Position numbers and translations under genes: made by a program
Part shown: one piece after another, positions 1 through 7,726 of the stretch
How positions within the stretch are numbered: position 1 is the stretch's first letter
How the letters are laid out: the number at the start of each line of letters is the position of its first letter
The notes under the pieces: model-generated
Told to the model about the DNA's origin: nothing
The model's input: only the letters and a program-made list of their open reading frames with translations
Databases searched by the model: none
NCBI GenBank assembly: GCA_902496345.1
Contig: CABVAP010000033.1
Location: forward strand, 1 to 18,747
Origin: an uncultured Eubacteriales bacterium
GTDB taxonomy: Bacteria; Bacillota; Clostridia; Lachnospirales; CAG-274
Direction: 5' to 3'
Length of the DNA stretch: 18,747 nucleotides

Positions 1-65
1 CGCTTGCGGATAAAAGTCTGCGACGCTTTTTGAAATCGACAATAACGATAAAAATCAACTTTTTC
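1..65. repeat. Dispersed intergenic repeat, copy 1 (cut by window edge)
   Basis: This stretch is almost identical to 7599-7663, with only two mismatches that I can see (around positions 55 and 63). It starts with the small palindrome CGCTTGCG and lies downstream of the minus-strand pdxT. The second copy continues into an intrinsic terminator; this one does not. It was probably part of a longer element that begins before the window. Its origin and function are unknown. Confidence 0.85.
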
Positions 66-77
66 TACATATCGGGT

Positions 78-662
78 CTATTTAGCTTGTTTAACAATAT
101 CGACAAAATATTTATGGAACTTATTATTTTGAGTAAGTTCAGGGTGAAAAGAAGTTGCAAGCATATTTCCCTGTCTAGCAGCAACAATATGTCCGTTTAT
201 TTTAGACAATATTTTCACATTAGGTTTAGCACTTTCAATCCAAGGTGCTCTAATAAACACAAGAGGAATATCTGAGTTAGAAACCTCTGGAATTTTAGAA
301 TTTACGCAAAAGCTATCTTTCTGAGTTCCGTACGCATTTCTTTTAACGGCTATATCCATAACGTTTAAGTGAGGTTTTTCGCCCTGAATTTCCTTTGCAA
401 GAAGTATAAGCCCTGCACAAGTTCCCCAAACAGGCATACCGTCATCAATTCTTTTTTGCAAAGGTTTAGCAAGTCCAAATATATTAAGCAATTTTGATAT
501 AGTTGTACTTTCACCACCTGGAATTATAAGACCATCTATTTTATCAAGTGCCGAAAGTGTTTTAACCTCGATAGGATTTACATTTTCTATTGTTTTCAAA
601 AGTTCTATGTGTTCTTCAACAGAACCTTGAAACGAAAGCACTCCAATATTCAATTTTTCCAT
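78..662 (-). CDS. pdxT: Pyridoxal 5'-phosphate synthase glutaminase subunit PdxT
   Basis: PdxT hydrolyses glutamine and passes ammonia to PdxS, which builds pyridoxal 5'-phosphate from ribose 5-phosphate and glyceraldehyde 3-phosphate; both act in the cytoplasm. The 194-residue length is normal for the family. Class I glutaminase features are visible: the GGES oxyanion motif (residues 49-52), the nucleophile Cys82 in GTCAG, and the His173/Glu175 pair in SFHPE. The ATG start is preceded by AAGGTTGGTGA about 5 bases upstream. The partner pdxS lies upstream on the same strand, but 794 bp of repeats separate the two, whereas they are usually adjacent. Whether both share a transcript cannot be seen. 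Family assignment is secure. Confidence 0.97.
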   Translation of the reverse strand: MEKLNIGVLSFQGSVEEHIELLKTIENVNPIEVKTLSALDKIDGLIIPGGESTTISKLLNIFGLAKPLQKRIDDGMPVWGTCAGLILLAKEIQGEKPHLNVMDIAVKRNAYGTQKDSFCVNSKIPEVSNSDIPLVFIRAPWIESAKPNVKILSKINGHIVAARQGNMLATSFHPELTQNNKFHKYFVDIVKQAK

Positions 663-745
663 TCTATCACCAACCTTTTTAAAACTTTAGGACTTTAAGA
701 ACTTAAGACCGTGGACTTCGCTAAACGGTAACAAACAAAAATTTT

Positions 746-985
746 GTAAAATCTTCATTTTTATCTAAAAGAAATACACCAACTTCCTCTTAACTTCTTT
801 TCATTATTTTTGGGTCCCTTGCAAACCAGCATATAACCTTTGTAAAATCTTCAACTCTACTCAAAAGAAATTTACCAACTTCCTCTTAACTTCTTTTCCT
901 TACTTTTGTGTCCCTTGCAAACCAGTATAAAACTCTTGTAAAATCTTCAATTCTACCTAAAAGAAATATACCAACTTCTTTTTAA
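746..985. repeat. Tandem ~96-bp degenerate repeats (2.5 copies)
   Basis: The phrase GTAAAATCTTCA recurs at 746, 842 and 938, a constant 96-bp period. Each copy continues with a CTAAAAGAAAT-like block and an ACCAACTTC block, and the first two share CCCTTGCAAACCAG. The last copy breaks off near 985. No credible coding frame runs through the array. It fills part of the pdxS-pdxT gap. Confidence 0.85.
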
Positions 986-1077
986 CTTTTGGGGCAATAC
1001 GCTCATATCATCAGCTACCCTCTTCCACGCCCCAACTCTCGTCAATATTCCCTTGCCTATCAAACCGGGGTCTTTAA

Positions 1078-1132
1078 GAGGGGGCTTAACCCCCTCATTG
1101 CGGAAGAGTCTGAGAACGCGCTCCGTTCTCAG
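1078..1132. repeat. Pair of GC-rich hairpins
   Basis: Two perfect stem-loops sit close together. The first has stem GAGGGGG/CCCCCTC (1078-1084 and 1090-1096) with a 5-base loop. The second has stem CTGAGAACG/CGTTCTCAG (1110-1118 and 1124-1132) with a 5-base loop. They are much richer in GC than their surroundings and look like part of an inserted palindromic element. Neither has a clean T-run, so they are not obvious terminators. Confidence 0.7.
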
Positions 1133-1141
1133 TGGTTTTTG

Positions 1142-1456
1142 GGTACTTTTTGCCACCAAAAAGTACCTTAAAAAATTTTATATAGATTTCCTAAAATCTT
1201 TAATTATACCTAAAATATAAAACTTCTTTAAAATCTCAAAATAAATCGTCCAAAACCCTTTTTTACTTTCAGTAGTTTTTGGCTACTTTTCACAATCAAA
1301 AAGTACCTTAAAAAGTTTATATAGATTTTCTAAAATCTTTAATCAGCCACAAAATATAAAACTTTCTTAAAACCTCAAAACAACTTTTCTAAACCTCTTT
1401 TTGCCACCAAAAACTACCTTAAAAAGTTTTATGTGGATTTTCCAAAATCCCACTTA
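1142..1456. repeat. Second family of degenerate repeats (three copies) with hairpins, downstream of pdxS
   Basis: An AAGTACCTTAAAAA-like block (AACTACC in the third copy) recurs at about 1161, 1301 and 1412. Each is followed by a GATTTYC(T/C)AAAATC block, and the first two also by AAAATATAAAAC. The first copy opens with a perfect 11-bp stem-loop at 1142-1167 (GGTACTTTTTG/CAAAAAGTACC, loop CCAC); the other two have weaker versions. Because they lie directly downstream of pdxS, the hairpins could affect its transcript end, but no canonical terminator is clear. Confidence 0.75.
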
Positions 1457-2347
1457 CTACCAGCCTCTTTCAGCAAGTCTTTCTTCTTTAGGAATATCTT
1501 TAAGCTCAATACCTTTCATAGCAACACCAAGACCTTCGCTAACTTCAGCAAGGATTTGAGGGTCATTATAGTAAGCAGTAGCTTTAACGATAGCTTTAGC
1601 CATCAACATAGGATTTGATGATTTGAAAATACCAGAACCAACGAATACACCTTCGCTACCAAGTTGCATCATAAGAGCAGCATCAGCAGGAGTTGCGATT
1701 CCACCAGCAGCAAAGTTTACAACAGGTAATTTTCCGTTTTCAGCAACATATAAAACGAGGTCATAAGGTGCACCGTTTTCTTTTGCAAATGTCATAAGTT
1801 CTTCTTTAGGCATATTAGTAAGCTTTCTTATAGCAGACATCATAGTTCTCATATGACGAACAGCTTCAACAACGTTTCCAGTACCAGCTTCGCCTTTTGT
1901 TCTAATCATAGCTGCACCTTCGCCGATTCTTCTTAAAGCTTCACCGATGTTTCTAGCACCACATACAAAAGGAACTTTGTAGTCAAATTTGTTAAGGTGA
2001 TACATATCGTCAGCAGGAGTTAAAACTTCGCTTTCATCGATGTAGTCAATTCCTAAAGCTTCTAATATTTGAGCCTCTGCGATGTGACCAATTCTAGCTT
2101 TAGCCATAACAGGAATAGAAACAGCGTTCTGAATTTCTTTTATCATTTTAGGGTCGCTCATTCTAGCAACGCCACCTTCTTTTCTGATGTCAGAAGGAAC
2201 TCTTTCAAGTGCCATAACAGCAACAGCACCAGCTTCTTCAGCAATTCTAGCTTCTTCGGCAGTGGTAACGTCCATAATTACGCCACCTTTTAACATTTGT
2301 GCAAGATTTTTATTAAGATTGTATCTTTCAAGAACTTCGTTTGTCAT
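1457..2347 (-). CDS. pdxS: Pyridoxal 5'-phosphate synthase synthase subunit PdxS
   Basis: PdxS is the TIM-barrel lyase that forms PLP from ribose 5-phosphate, glyceraldehyde 3-phosphate and the ammonia supplied by PdxT. The length of 296 residues matches the family (about 294). Residues equivalent to the Bacillus subtilis active site are present: Asp26, Lys83 in MAKARIGH (pentose Schiff base) and Lys151 in RTKGEAGTGN. The phosphate-binding glycine motifs are also intact, including AAGGIATPADA and GSEGVFVGSGIF. The ATG start has an AAAGGGG ribosome binding site. This is one of the most conserved proteins in the window. No PdxR-type regulator gene is next to it. Confidence 0.98.
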   Translation of the reverse strand: MTNEVLERYNLNKNLAQMLKGGVIMDVTTAEEARIAEEAGAVAVMALERVPSDIRKEGGVARMSDPKMIKEIQNAVSIPVMAKARIGHIAEAQILEALGIDYIDESEVLTPADDMYHLNKFDYKVPFVCGARNIGEALRRIGEGAAMIRTKGEAGTGNVVEAVRHMRTMMSAIRKLTNMPKEELMTFAKENGAPYDLVLYVAENGKLPVVNFAAGGIATPADAALMMQLGSEGVFVGSGIFKSSNPMLMAKAIVKATAYYNDPQILAEVSEGLGVAMKGIELKDIPKEERLAERGW

Positions 2348-2664
2348 AATTAATACCCCTTTAAAATTTATTTAAAATATCTAAAAATTTAATAAGTTTT
2401 CATAATTTTGTTGACCGTCTGCAAACTATTTATCAAAAAATTAATTTTTATGAAAATGATTATAGAACTTAATTATGCTTTTTGAAATGGCCAAAACAAG
2501 TTTTTTTAAGGTGGTCAGATTTACAGAAATTTTATTATTTTATGAAAATTTAATAAAAGATTATGGAAATTTGTTTGTTATTATAGTATAATGGTCTATG
2601 TAGTGTATAATGTTTAGTATATATCGTACATAACAAAAAACTTATTTCAAGGGAGTGAATATTT
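2348..2664. promoter_or_regulatory. Divergent intergenic region between pdxS and the receiver gene
   Basis: This 317-bp AT-rich gap must contain promoters for both pdxS (leftward) and the receiver/kinase pair (rightward). Two TATAAT hexamers, at 2587-2592 and 2606-2611, are candidate -10 boxes for the rightward genes, but neither has a good -35 at 16-18 bp. The receiver gene has an AAGGGAGTG ribosome binding site just before its ATG. I see no riboswitch and no reading frame. Confidence 0.4.
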
Positions 2665-3039
2665 ATGAAACACATATTGGTTGTTGATGATGTTGCAGTA
2701 AATTTGCAAACAGTTAAATTTATACTAGGGGATAAATATAGAGTTTCAGCCGTAACATCTGGTAAAATGGCACTTGACTTTTTGTCAAGAAATATAACAG
2801 ATTTTCCAGACTTAATACTTATGGATATTAGAATGCCTAATTTAAGTGGATTAGAAACTGTAAAAAAAATCAGAGAAAAATATGATGACGCAACACCACC
2901 TGTAATTTATCTTACAGCAATTTCAGATAAAAAGACTGTTGTCGATTGTTTCAAAGAAGGTTTAAGCGATTATGTAATAAAGCCTTTCGACCCTGATAAT
3001 CTTATTGCAAAAATTGAAACAGTTTTAGGTGATATGTAG
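2665..3039 (+). CDS. Stand-alone response regulator receiver protein
   Basis: This single-domain CheY-like protein of 124 residues carries the full receiver signature: acidic pair Asp8/Asp9, phospho-acceptor Asp54 in LILMDIRMP, Thr84 in YLTA and Lys106 in IKPF. No DNA-binding or enzymatic output domain follows. It sits 52 bp upstream of a hybrid histidine kinase on the same strand, with no obvious terminator between, so the two are probably one operon. By analogy with multistep phosphorelays it could receive phosphate from the kinase's Hpt domain and act by protein contact, or serve as a phosphate sink. That role is inference; the receiver assignment is clear. Confidence 0.92.
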   Translation: MKHILVVDDVAVNLQTVKFILGDKYRVSAVTSGKMALDFLSRNITDFPDLILMDIRMPNLSGLETVKKIREKYDDATPPVIYLTAISDKKTVVDCFKEGLSDYVIKPFDPDNLIAKIETVLGDM

Positions 3040-3091
3040 TTTATTTATCTCTTAGCAATTTCATTAGTAACTTCAAAAGAGGTGACTTTAT

Positions 3092-5935
3092 TTGTATACA
3101 TTTTTGTTTATAATTCAGACATTAAGCGTCATTTTTTCATTTGTGTTCATTTGTTTTGTAGCACGTGAAAATAGTTTTAACAATAACAAATATTTATTTA
3201 TAGCGTTAATTTGTTCATTTATCCAGTCCGTTGGGTTGTGTCTTGAATTTTTAAGCCCAAATCAAGAAACGGCATTGATGGCAGTAAAATTACAGTACAT
3301 AGGCAGCTGTTTCTCGACATCAACACTACTTTTCTTTGTCTTTGATTTGTGCGAATCAAAAGTAAAAAGGCCTTTTTATTGGATAGTAATAGGTTTAGAT
3401 TGTCTTTTGCTTGTAAGTATACTTACGGCCGAATGGCACAATCTGTTTTTCAATTCAATCTCGTATACTCAAGAACCATTTTACAATCATATAGAATACA
3501 CAAAAGGCATATTATATTACGTATTTACAATTTTAAGGTTGCTTTTATCTGCTTATATGGTAAAGGTCACTTTGCTCAACTATATGCGTTTTGAAGATAG
3601 AGAAACGTCAAAAGACCTTTTTATATGTATATCTGCCGGAATCCCAACGTTTTTTGTTTTTATAGAAAGTCTTGAAATACCAGAAATGCCAGATTTCACG
3701 GCATTAGGCCTTGCGGTTTCTTGTATTCTTTTTGTAATAATCGTTTATAAATATCACGTTTTCAATATTGCCCAATCAGCAAAAGAAACAATCATAAAAA
3801 ATATGATTGAAGCAATTATAATAGTAGACCAAAATTTCAAATATGTAGAGTCAAATATATCAGCAAAATCAATATTTCCAAGACTTAAATATATGAAAAG
3901 GGGCGACAGTATACGTAGATGTTCGGCTATGGTAAACGAAATTTTCCGAAAAGGTGGAAAAAGCGATTTTGAATACCAGGAGAAATTTTATGAATGTCAT
4001 ATATCACAAATATTAGACGGCAACGAAATAAAGAGTTATACTGCCTGTATCTTTGATGTAACAGACTCTCGTTATTATATGAAACAGCTTATTCAGATGA
4101 AAGAACAGTCTGACGCAGCAAATAGAGCAAAAAGTGACTTTTTAGCTAATATGAGTCACGAGATAAGAACCCCAATGAATGCAATAATCGGTTTAAGTGA
4201 AATTGTATTAAGGGGTGAATTAAACGAGGACCAAAGGGGAAATATTAGAAGTATATTAACCTCAAGTAAAAGCTTGTTGTCGATAATAAATAATATACTT
4301 GACCTTTCAAAAATTGAATCTGGTAAGTTTGAGATAATAGACGAAGAGTATAATATGGGAACCGTGTTGCACGATGTTTATAATATCATAAATGTACGTC
4401 TGTATGACAAGCCGATAAACTTTGAAATAAATATTCCAGATGACTTACCATCTGTTTACAATGGCGACTATATAAGGATTAAAGAGATACTTTGTAACAT
4501 ATTAGGTAATGCCGTCAAATTTACAAAAGAGGGCTTTATCCGTCTTGATATAGATTGGAAATTAAACGAAAAAGACGATAGTATAGTAAATTTAAAGATG
4601 AAAGTTACCGACTCTGGTATAGGTATCAAAAAAGATGACATCAAAAAGCTTTTTAAAACATATAATCAGGTTGACACAAGGAAAAACCGTTCTATCTCAG
4701 GAACAGGCTTAGGGCTTGCGATAAGTAAAAATCTAGCCGAGATGATGGGTGGTTATATAAGTGTTGAAAGTGTCTATGGAAAAGGCTCAGTTTTCACAAT
4801 AGGAATTAAACAAAAGGTTGTAAACTTTGAGCATATCAATAAAGACCTTGTCTTTAAAGATAATGACGGTGAATTCAACGAAGAAAATAATAGCTTTTTA
4901 AATGAAAAAATTGTTCCAATAGCTCAAGCAAGAGTACTTATAGTTGACGATGTAAGCGTAAACTTGCAAGTTTCAAAGGGACTTATGGAACCGTATAATA
5001 TGAAAGTTGACGTTGCACTAAACGGAACAGAGGCCATAAAGATGATTAAAGAAAGAGATTATGACCTTGTCTTTATGGACCATATGATGCCAAATATGGA
5101 CGGTGTTGACGTAACAAGGATAATAAGAAGTCTTGACGATGAAAAATATAAGAAACTGCCAATCATTGCCCTTACAGCGAATGCACTCACAAGCTCAAGA
5201 GATTTCTTTTTAAAAAATGGTTTCAATGGTTTCCTTGCAAAACCAATAGATTTAAAACAACTTAATAAAGTCCTTTATGATTATTTACCTGTAAAAAATG
5301 TTGTAGCCGAGCAAATCGAAAAGACAAATAGTTACACAGGTGTATCTATAAAGGGAATAGACTCCTCAATAGGCTTTAAAAATGTAGGAGGAAGAAAAGA
5401 GTCATATTATAAAATTCTGAAAACATATTTAAGGGAAACAACCGAAATGTATCAGAAATTTGATGAACTTGTAGCCAATGATATAGACACATTTAGGATA
5501 AAAATCCACGGTCTAAAAAGTTCAAGTGCAAATATCGGTGCCGTGTTCATTTCTGAAAAAGCAAGGCTTTTAGAAATGGCATCAAAAGACTATGATATGG
5601 CATATATAAAAGAAAATCTACCTCCATTTTATAAGGAGCTAAAAGAACTACTTAGCAACATAGAATCATCTATAAATGATTACGAAAAATCAAAAAATAA
5701 AGATGTAAAAGACATAAAAAATTCAATAGACATAAAAAAATTAAACTTAATAAAAGAAGCTGCCAATAATTTTGATATAACAACAATGGAAACAATAATG
5801 GAAGAAATATCAAAACAGGCATATAACGAGGAAATTTCAGAATTAATCGAAAACATTGAAAAAACTATCGATAATTTTGAATATGATAAATGTATAGAGC
5901 TTATAAACGATTATGAAAAAAATCTAAAAAAATAA
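3092..5935 (+). CDS. Membrane hybrid histidine kinase (7TM, PAS-like, HisKA, HATPase, REC, Hpt)
   Basis: A 947-residue hybrid sensor kinase. About seven hydrophobic segments fill residues 1-225, resembling the 7TM sensor module of histidine kinases (7TMR-HisK_N type). A PAS-like region covers roughly 235-330. Then come the HisKA dimerisation helix with phospho-acceptor His356 (MSHEIRTPMN), the ATPase domain with N-box Asn473, G1 box DSGIGI (507-512) and G2 box GTGLGLA (537-543), a receiver domain with Asp663, Thr695 and Lys717, and an Hpt domain with His806 (KIHGLKSSSANIGA). A charged linker and a helical tail of about 75 residues end the protein. Start is TTG with AGAGGTG 7 bases upstream. 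The signal is unknown. It is likely co-expressed with the upstream receiver. Confidence 0.95.
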   Translation: MYTFLFIIQTLSVIFSFVFICFVARENSFNNNKYLFIALICSFIQSVGLCLEFLSPNQETALMAVKLQYIGSCFSTSTLLFFVFDLCESKVKRPFYWIVIGLDCLLLVSILTAEWHNLFFNSISYTQEPFYNHIEYTKGILYYVFTILRLLLSAYMVKVTLLNYMRFEDRETSKDLFICISAGIPTFFVFIESLEIPEMPDFTALGLAVSCILFVIIVYKYHVFNIAQSAKETIIKNMIEAIIIVDQNFKYVESNISAKSIFPRLKYMKRGDSIRRCSAMVNEIFRKGGKSDFEYQEKFYECHISQILDGNEIKSYTACIFDVTDSRYYMKQLIQMKEQSDAANRAKSDFLANMSHEIRTPMNAIIGLSEIVLRGELNEDQRGNIRSILTSSKSLLSIINNILDLSKIESGKFEIIDEEYNMGTVLHDVYNIINVRLYDKPINFEINIPDDLPSVYNGDYIRIKEILCNILGNAVKFTKEGFIRLDIDWKLNEKDDSIVNLKMKVTDSGIGIKKDDIKKLFKTYNQVDTRKNRSISGTGLGLAISKNLAEMMGGYISVESVYGKGSVFTIGIKQKVVNFEHINKDLVFKDNDGEFNEENNSFLNEKIVPIAQARVLIVDDVSVNLQVSKGLMEPYNMKVDVALNGTEAIKMIKERDYDLVFMDHMMPNMDGVDVTRIIRSLDDEKYKKLPIIALTANALTSSRDFFLKNGFNGFLAKPIDLKQLNKVLYDYLPVKNVVAEQIEKTNSYTGVSIKGIDSSIGFKNVGGRKESYYKILKTYLRETTEMYQKFDELVANDIDTFRIKIHGLKSSSANIGAVFISEKARLLEMASKDYDMAYIKENLPPFYKELKELLSNIESSINDYEKSKNKDVKDIKNSIDIKKLNLIKEAANNFDITTMETIMEEISKQAYNEEISELIENIEKTIDNFEYDKCIELINDYEKNLKK

Positions 5936-6047
5936 GATTGGTAGTGATTGAGTAAGCTACAGCGAGATTTTCGAATATAACTTAAATAAAACATAAACAA
6001 AATATCCTTTTTAAACAAAATAGGTTATTTATAGTTTTAAAAGTAGT

Positions 6048-6076
6048 TTGCAAATGTGAAATCTTTATGTTATAAT
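6048..6076 (+). promoter_or_regulatory. Sigma-A-type promoter for the CNNM/CorC-type gene
   Basis: TTGCAA (6048-6053) and TATAAT (6071-6076) are separated by exactly 17 bp. The predicted transcript start near 6083 gives a leader of about 55 bases before the GTG start at 6139, which has TAGGAGTG upstream. I see no convincing terminator between the kinase stop and this promoter. Confidence 0.75.
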
Positions 6077-6138
6077 ACTGTACATTACAAGTTTTACTGT
6101 TGTATAATATTATTTATTTTTTAGGAGTGTGATTTTCT

Positions 6139-7389
6139 GTGGACCCTGCCAGTCCGAGTTCAACGTTACAAGTAATATTGTTAATCGTGTTATTGATGTT
6201 ATCAAGCTTTTTTTCATCTTCTGAAACAGCCTTGACTTCTTTAAGCCGAATAAGGCTTAGAAATATGGTTGATAGTGGTGTGAAAAACGCAAAGCTAATC
6301 GAAAAGGTACTTTCAAACCAAAGTAAGCTTATCAGTGCAATTTTGGTAGGTAATAATATTGTAAATATTGCTGCCTCTTCTCTTGCAACTGTGTTTGCTA
6401 TGGACGTTTTCGGAAGTGAGTCTATCGGTATAGTTACTGGTGTTCTTACTTTACTTGTACTTGTTTTTGGCGAGATTACACCAAAGACATTTGCAAGCCA
6501 AAATGCCGAAAAGGTTTGTATATGGGTTATTAAACCTATTGCCTTTTGTGTATTTATCTTTACGCCTATCGTTTTTATTCTTAATATCGTTACAGGCATA
6601 ATCTTTAAGGTTATAGGCTGTGATGTTAATAAGAAATCACCTACAATTACTGAATCTGAGTTTATGACAATGGTAAACGTTGGTCACGAAGAAGGCGTTA
6701 TTGAAGTTGATGAAAGAGAAATGATAAACAACGTTTTAGAGTTCGATGACTCTGACGCAAAAGACGTTATGACACCAAGAACAGATATTGTAGCTGTTGA
6801 TGTAAATTCAACTTATGACGATATATTAAAAGTGTTTAAAGAAGAGCAGTTTTCAAGATTACCTGTTTACAATGAAAATATTGATGATATAATCGGTATA
6901 ATTTCGCTTAAAGACTGTATATTGTTGTCTGACCCTAAAAACTTTGATATTCATAAATCGATGAGAAAACCTTATTTCACGTATGAGTCAAAATCTTGTA
7001 GCGAACTTTTCTCTGTTATGCGTACAAAGAGCCTGTCTATGGCTGTTATACTTGACGAATATGGTGGAACTTCTGGCATAGTTACCCTTGAAGACTTGTT
7101 AGAAGAAATAGTTGGTGAAATATCTGATGAATTTGACGATGAAACAAAAGAAATTGAAGCGATAAAAGAAGATGAATTTATCGTTGACGGAAGTGCAAAG
7201 ATTTCAGATGTAAACGATATGATAGGAACAAACTTTGAATCAGAAGACTTTGATTCAATAGGTGGTTATGTCGTTGGTGTTATCGGAAGGTTTCCGGAAA
7301 AAGGTGAAACAATCGAAGAGAATAACGTCAAATTTATAATCGAAGAAACCGACAGAAATAGAATTGAAAAAATGAGGATTCTTATATAA
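6139..7389 (+). CDS. CNNM-domain / CBS-domain membrane protein, HlyC/CorC (YhdP/YrkA-like) family
   Basis: Members of this family are integral membrane proteins linked to magnesium or other cation transport, often mislabelled haemolysins. The N-terminal CNNM (DUF21) domain, residues 1-180, has hydrophobic helices and the typical SSFFSSSETAL and VFGEITPKTFA motifs. A CBS pair spans about 205-330, starting at VMTPRTDI and ending with DEYGGTSGIVTLEDLLEE. The CorC_HlyC domain follows (about 342-416) with GYVVGVIGRFPEKGE. Length 416 is typical. The GTG start agrees with the family N-terminus and the AGGAG site. The gene appears to be a single transcription unit with its own promoter and terminator. 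The actual ion transported is not shown by the sequence. Confidence 0.95.
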   Translation: MDPASPSSTLQVILLIVLLMLSSFFSSSETALTSLSRIRLRNMVDSGVKNAKLIEKVLSNQSKLISAILVGNNIVNIAASSLATVFAMDVFGSESIGIVTGVLTLLVLVFGEITPKTFASQNAEKVCIWVIKPIAFCVFIFTPIVFILNIVTGIIFKVIGCDVNKKSPTITESEFMTMVNVGHEEGVIEVDEREMINNVLEFDDSDAKDVMTPRTDIVAVDVNSTYDDILKVFKEEQFSRLPVYNENIDDIIGIISLKDCILLSDPKNFDIHKSMRKPYFTYESKSCSELFSVMRTKSLSMAVILDEYGGTSGIVTLEDLLEEIVGEISDEFDDETKEIEAIKEDEFIVDGSAKISDVNDMIGTNFESEDFDSIGGYVVGVIGRFPEKGETIEENNVKFIIEETDRNRIEKMRILI

Positions 7390-7397
7390 AAAATATA

Positions 7398-7438
7398 AAG
7401 CTGTTTCAGGACTTTTAAGCCCTTGAAACGGCTTTTTT
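7398..7438 (+). terminator. Intrinsic terminator of the CNNM/CorC-type gene
   Basis: The arm AAGCTGTTTCAGG (7398-7410) pairs with CCTTGAAACGGCTT (7421-7434, G-U and minor mismatches allowed), with GACTTTTAAGC-type sequence in the loop. A T-run follows at 7433-7438. It starts 9 bases after the stop codon. Confidence 0.85.
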
Positions 7439-7452
7439 AGCAATATAAATAA

Positions 7453-7510
7453 GCTGCCGTTTTGATATATCAAAACGGCAGCCTTGCAAAAAATCAACGA
7501 TTTTTTGCAA
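7453..7510. repeat. Perfect 30-bp palindrome followed by a 12-bp stem hairpin
   Basis: Positions 7453-7482 are an uninterrupted palindrome: GCTGCCGTTTTGATA followed directly by its reverse complement. Next to it, 7484-7495 (TTGCAAAAAATC) pairs perfectly with 7499-7510 across a 3-base loop (AAC). Neither ends in a usable T-run, so they are extra to the terminator just upstream. Farther on, AAACAGCTGTTT-like sequence and a GGCTTTTAAGCCC-type motif recur at about 7528-7576, echoing the terminator hairpin. Confidence 0.85.
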
Positions 7511-7598
7511 ATTAAACTAGATGAATAAACAGCTGTTTCTTCGCACAAGGCTTTTAAGCCCTTAAAACAGCTGTTTTCCTCAGCGAAAATGCGATTTC

Positions 7599-7663
7599 CG
7601 CTTGCGGATAAAAGTCTGCGACGCTTTTTGAAATCGACAATAACGATAAAAATTAACTTTATC
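7599..7663. repeat. Dispersed intergenic repeat, copy 2
   Basis: This matches positions 1-65 nearly base for base. It begins within the palindrome CCGCTTGCGG, and its sequence flows into ACTTTATCGACAGTCT (7655-7670) and the terminator at 7674-7700. ACTTTATCGACAG also occurs at 12811-12823 in a different hairpin, so the element shares modules with other gaps. Confidence 0.85.
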
Positions 7664-7673
7664 GACAGTCTAG

Positions 7674-7700
7674 GAGTATCCCTTTGGGATATTCTTTTTT
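7674..7700 (+). terminator. Intrinsic terminator-like hairpin between convergent genes
   Basis: Stem GAGTATCCC (7674-7682) with GGGATATTC (7686-7694), one G-U pair and loop TTT, followed by TTTTTT (7695-7700). It reads on the plus strand and lies between the plus-strand CNNM gene and the minus-strand HAD gene. It may be a second stop for the upstream gene or part of the adjacent repeat element. Confidence 0.75.
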
Positions 7701-7726
7701 ATTAAAAAAGACCGCTATATTAAAAA

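Noticed and set aside
746..985. CRISPR array
   Set aside because: The unit is 96 bp, diverged and without spacer structure; no cas genes are present.
953..1159. 68-residue minus-strand reading frame between pdxT and pdxS
   Set aside because: It runs through the repeats and GC-rich hairpins, has no good ribosome binding site, and its sequence is dictated by palindromes.
6114..6599. 161-residue minus-strand frame opposite the CNNM gene
   Set aside because: It is the antisense shadow of a well-supported gene.
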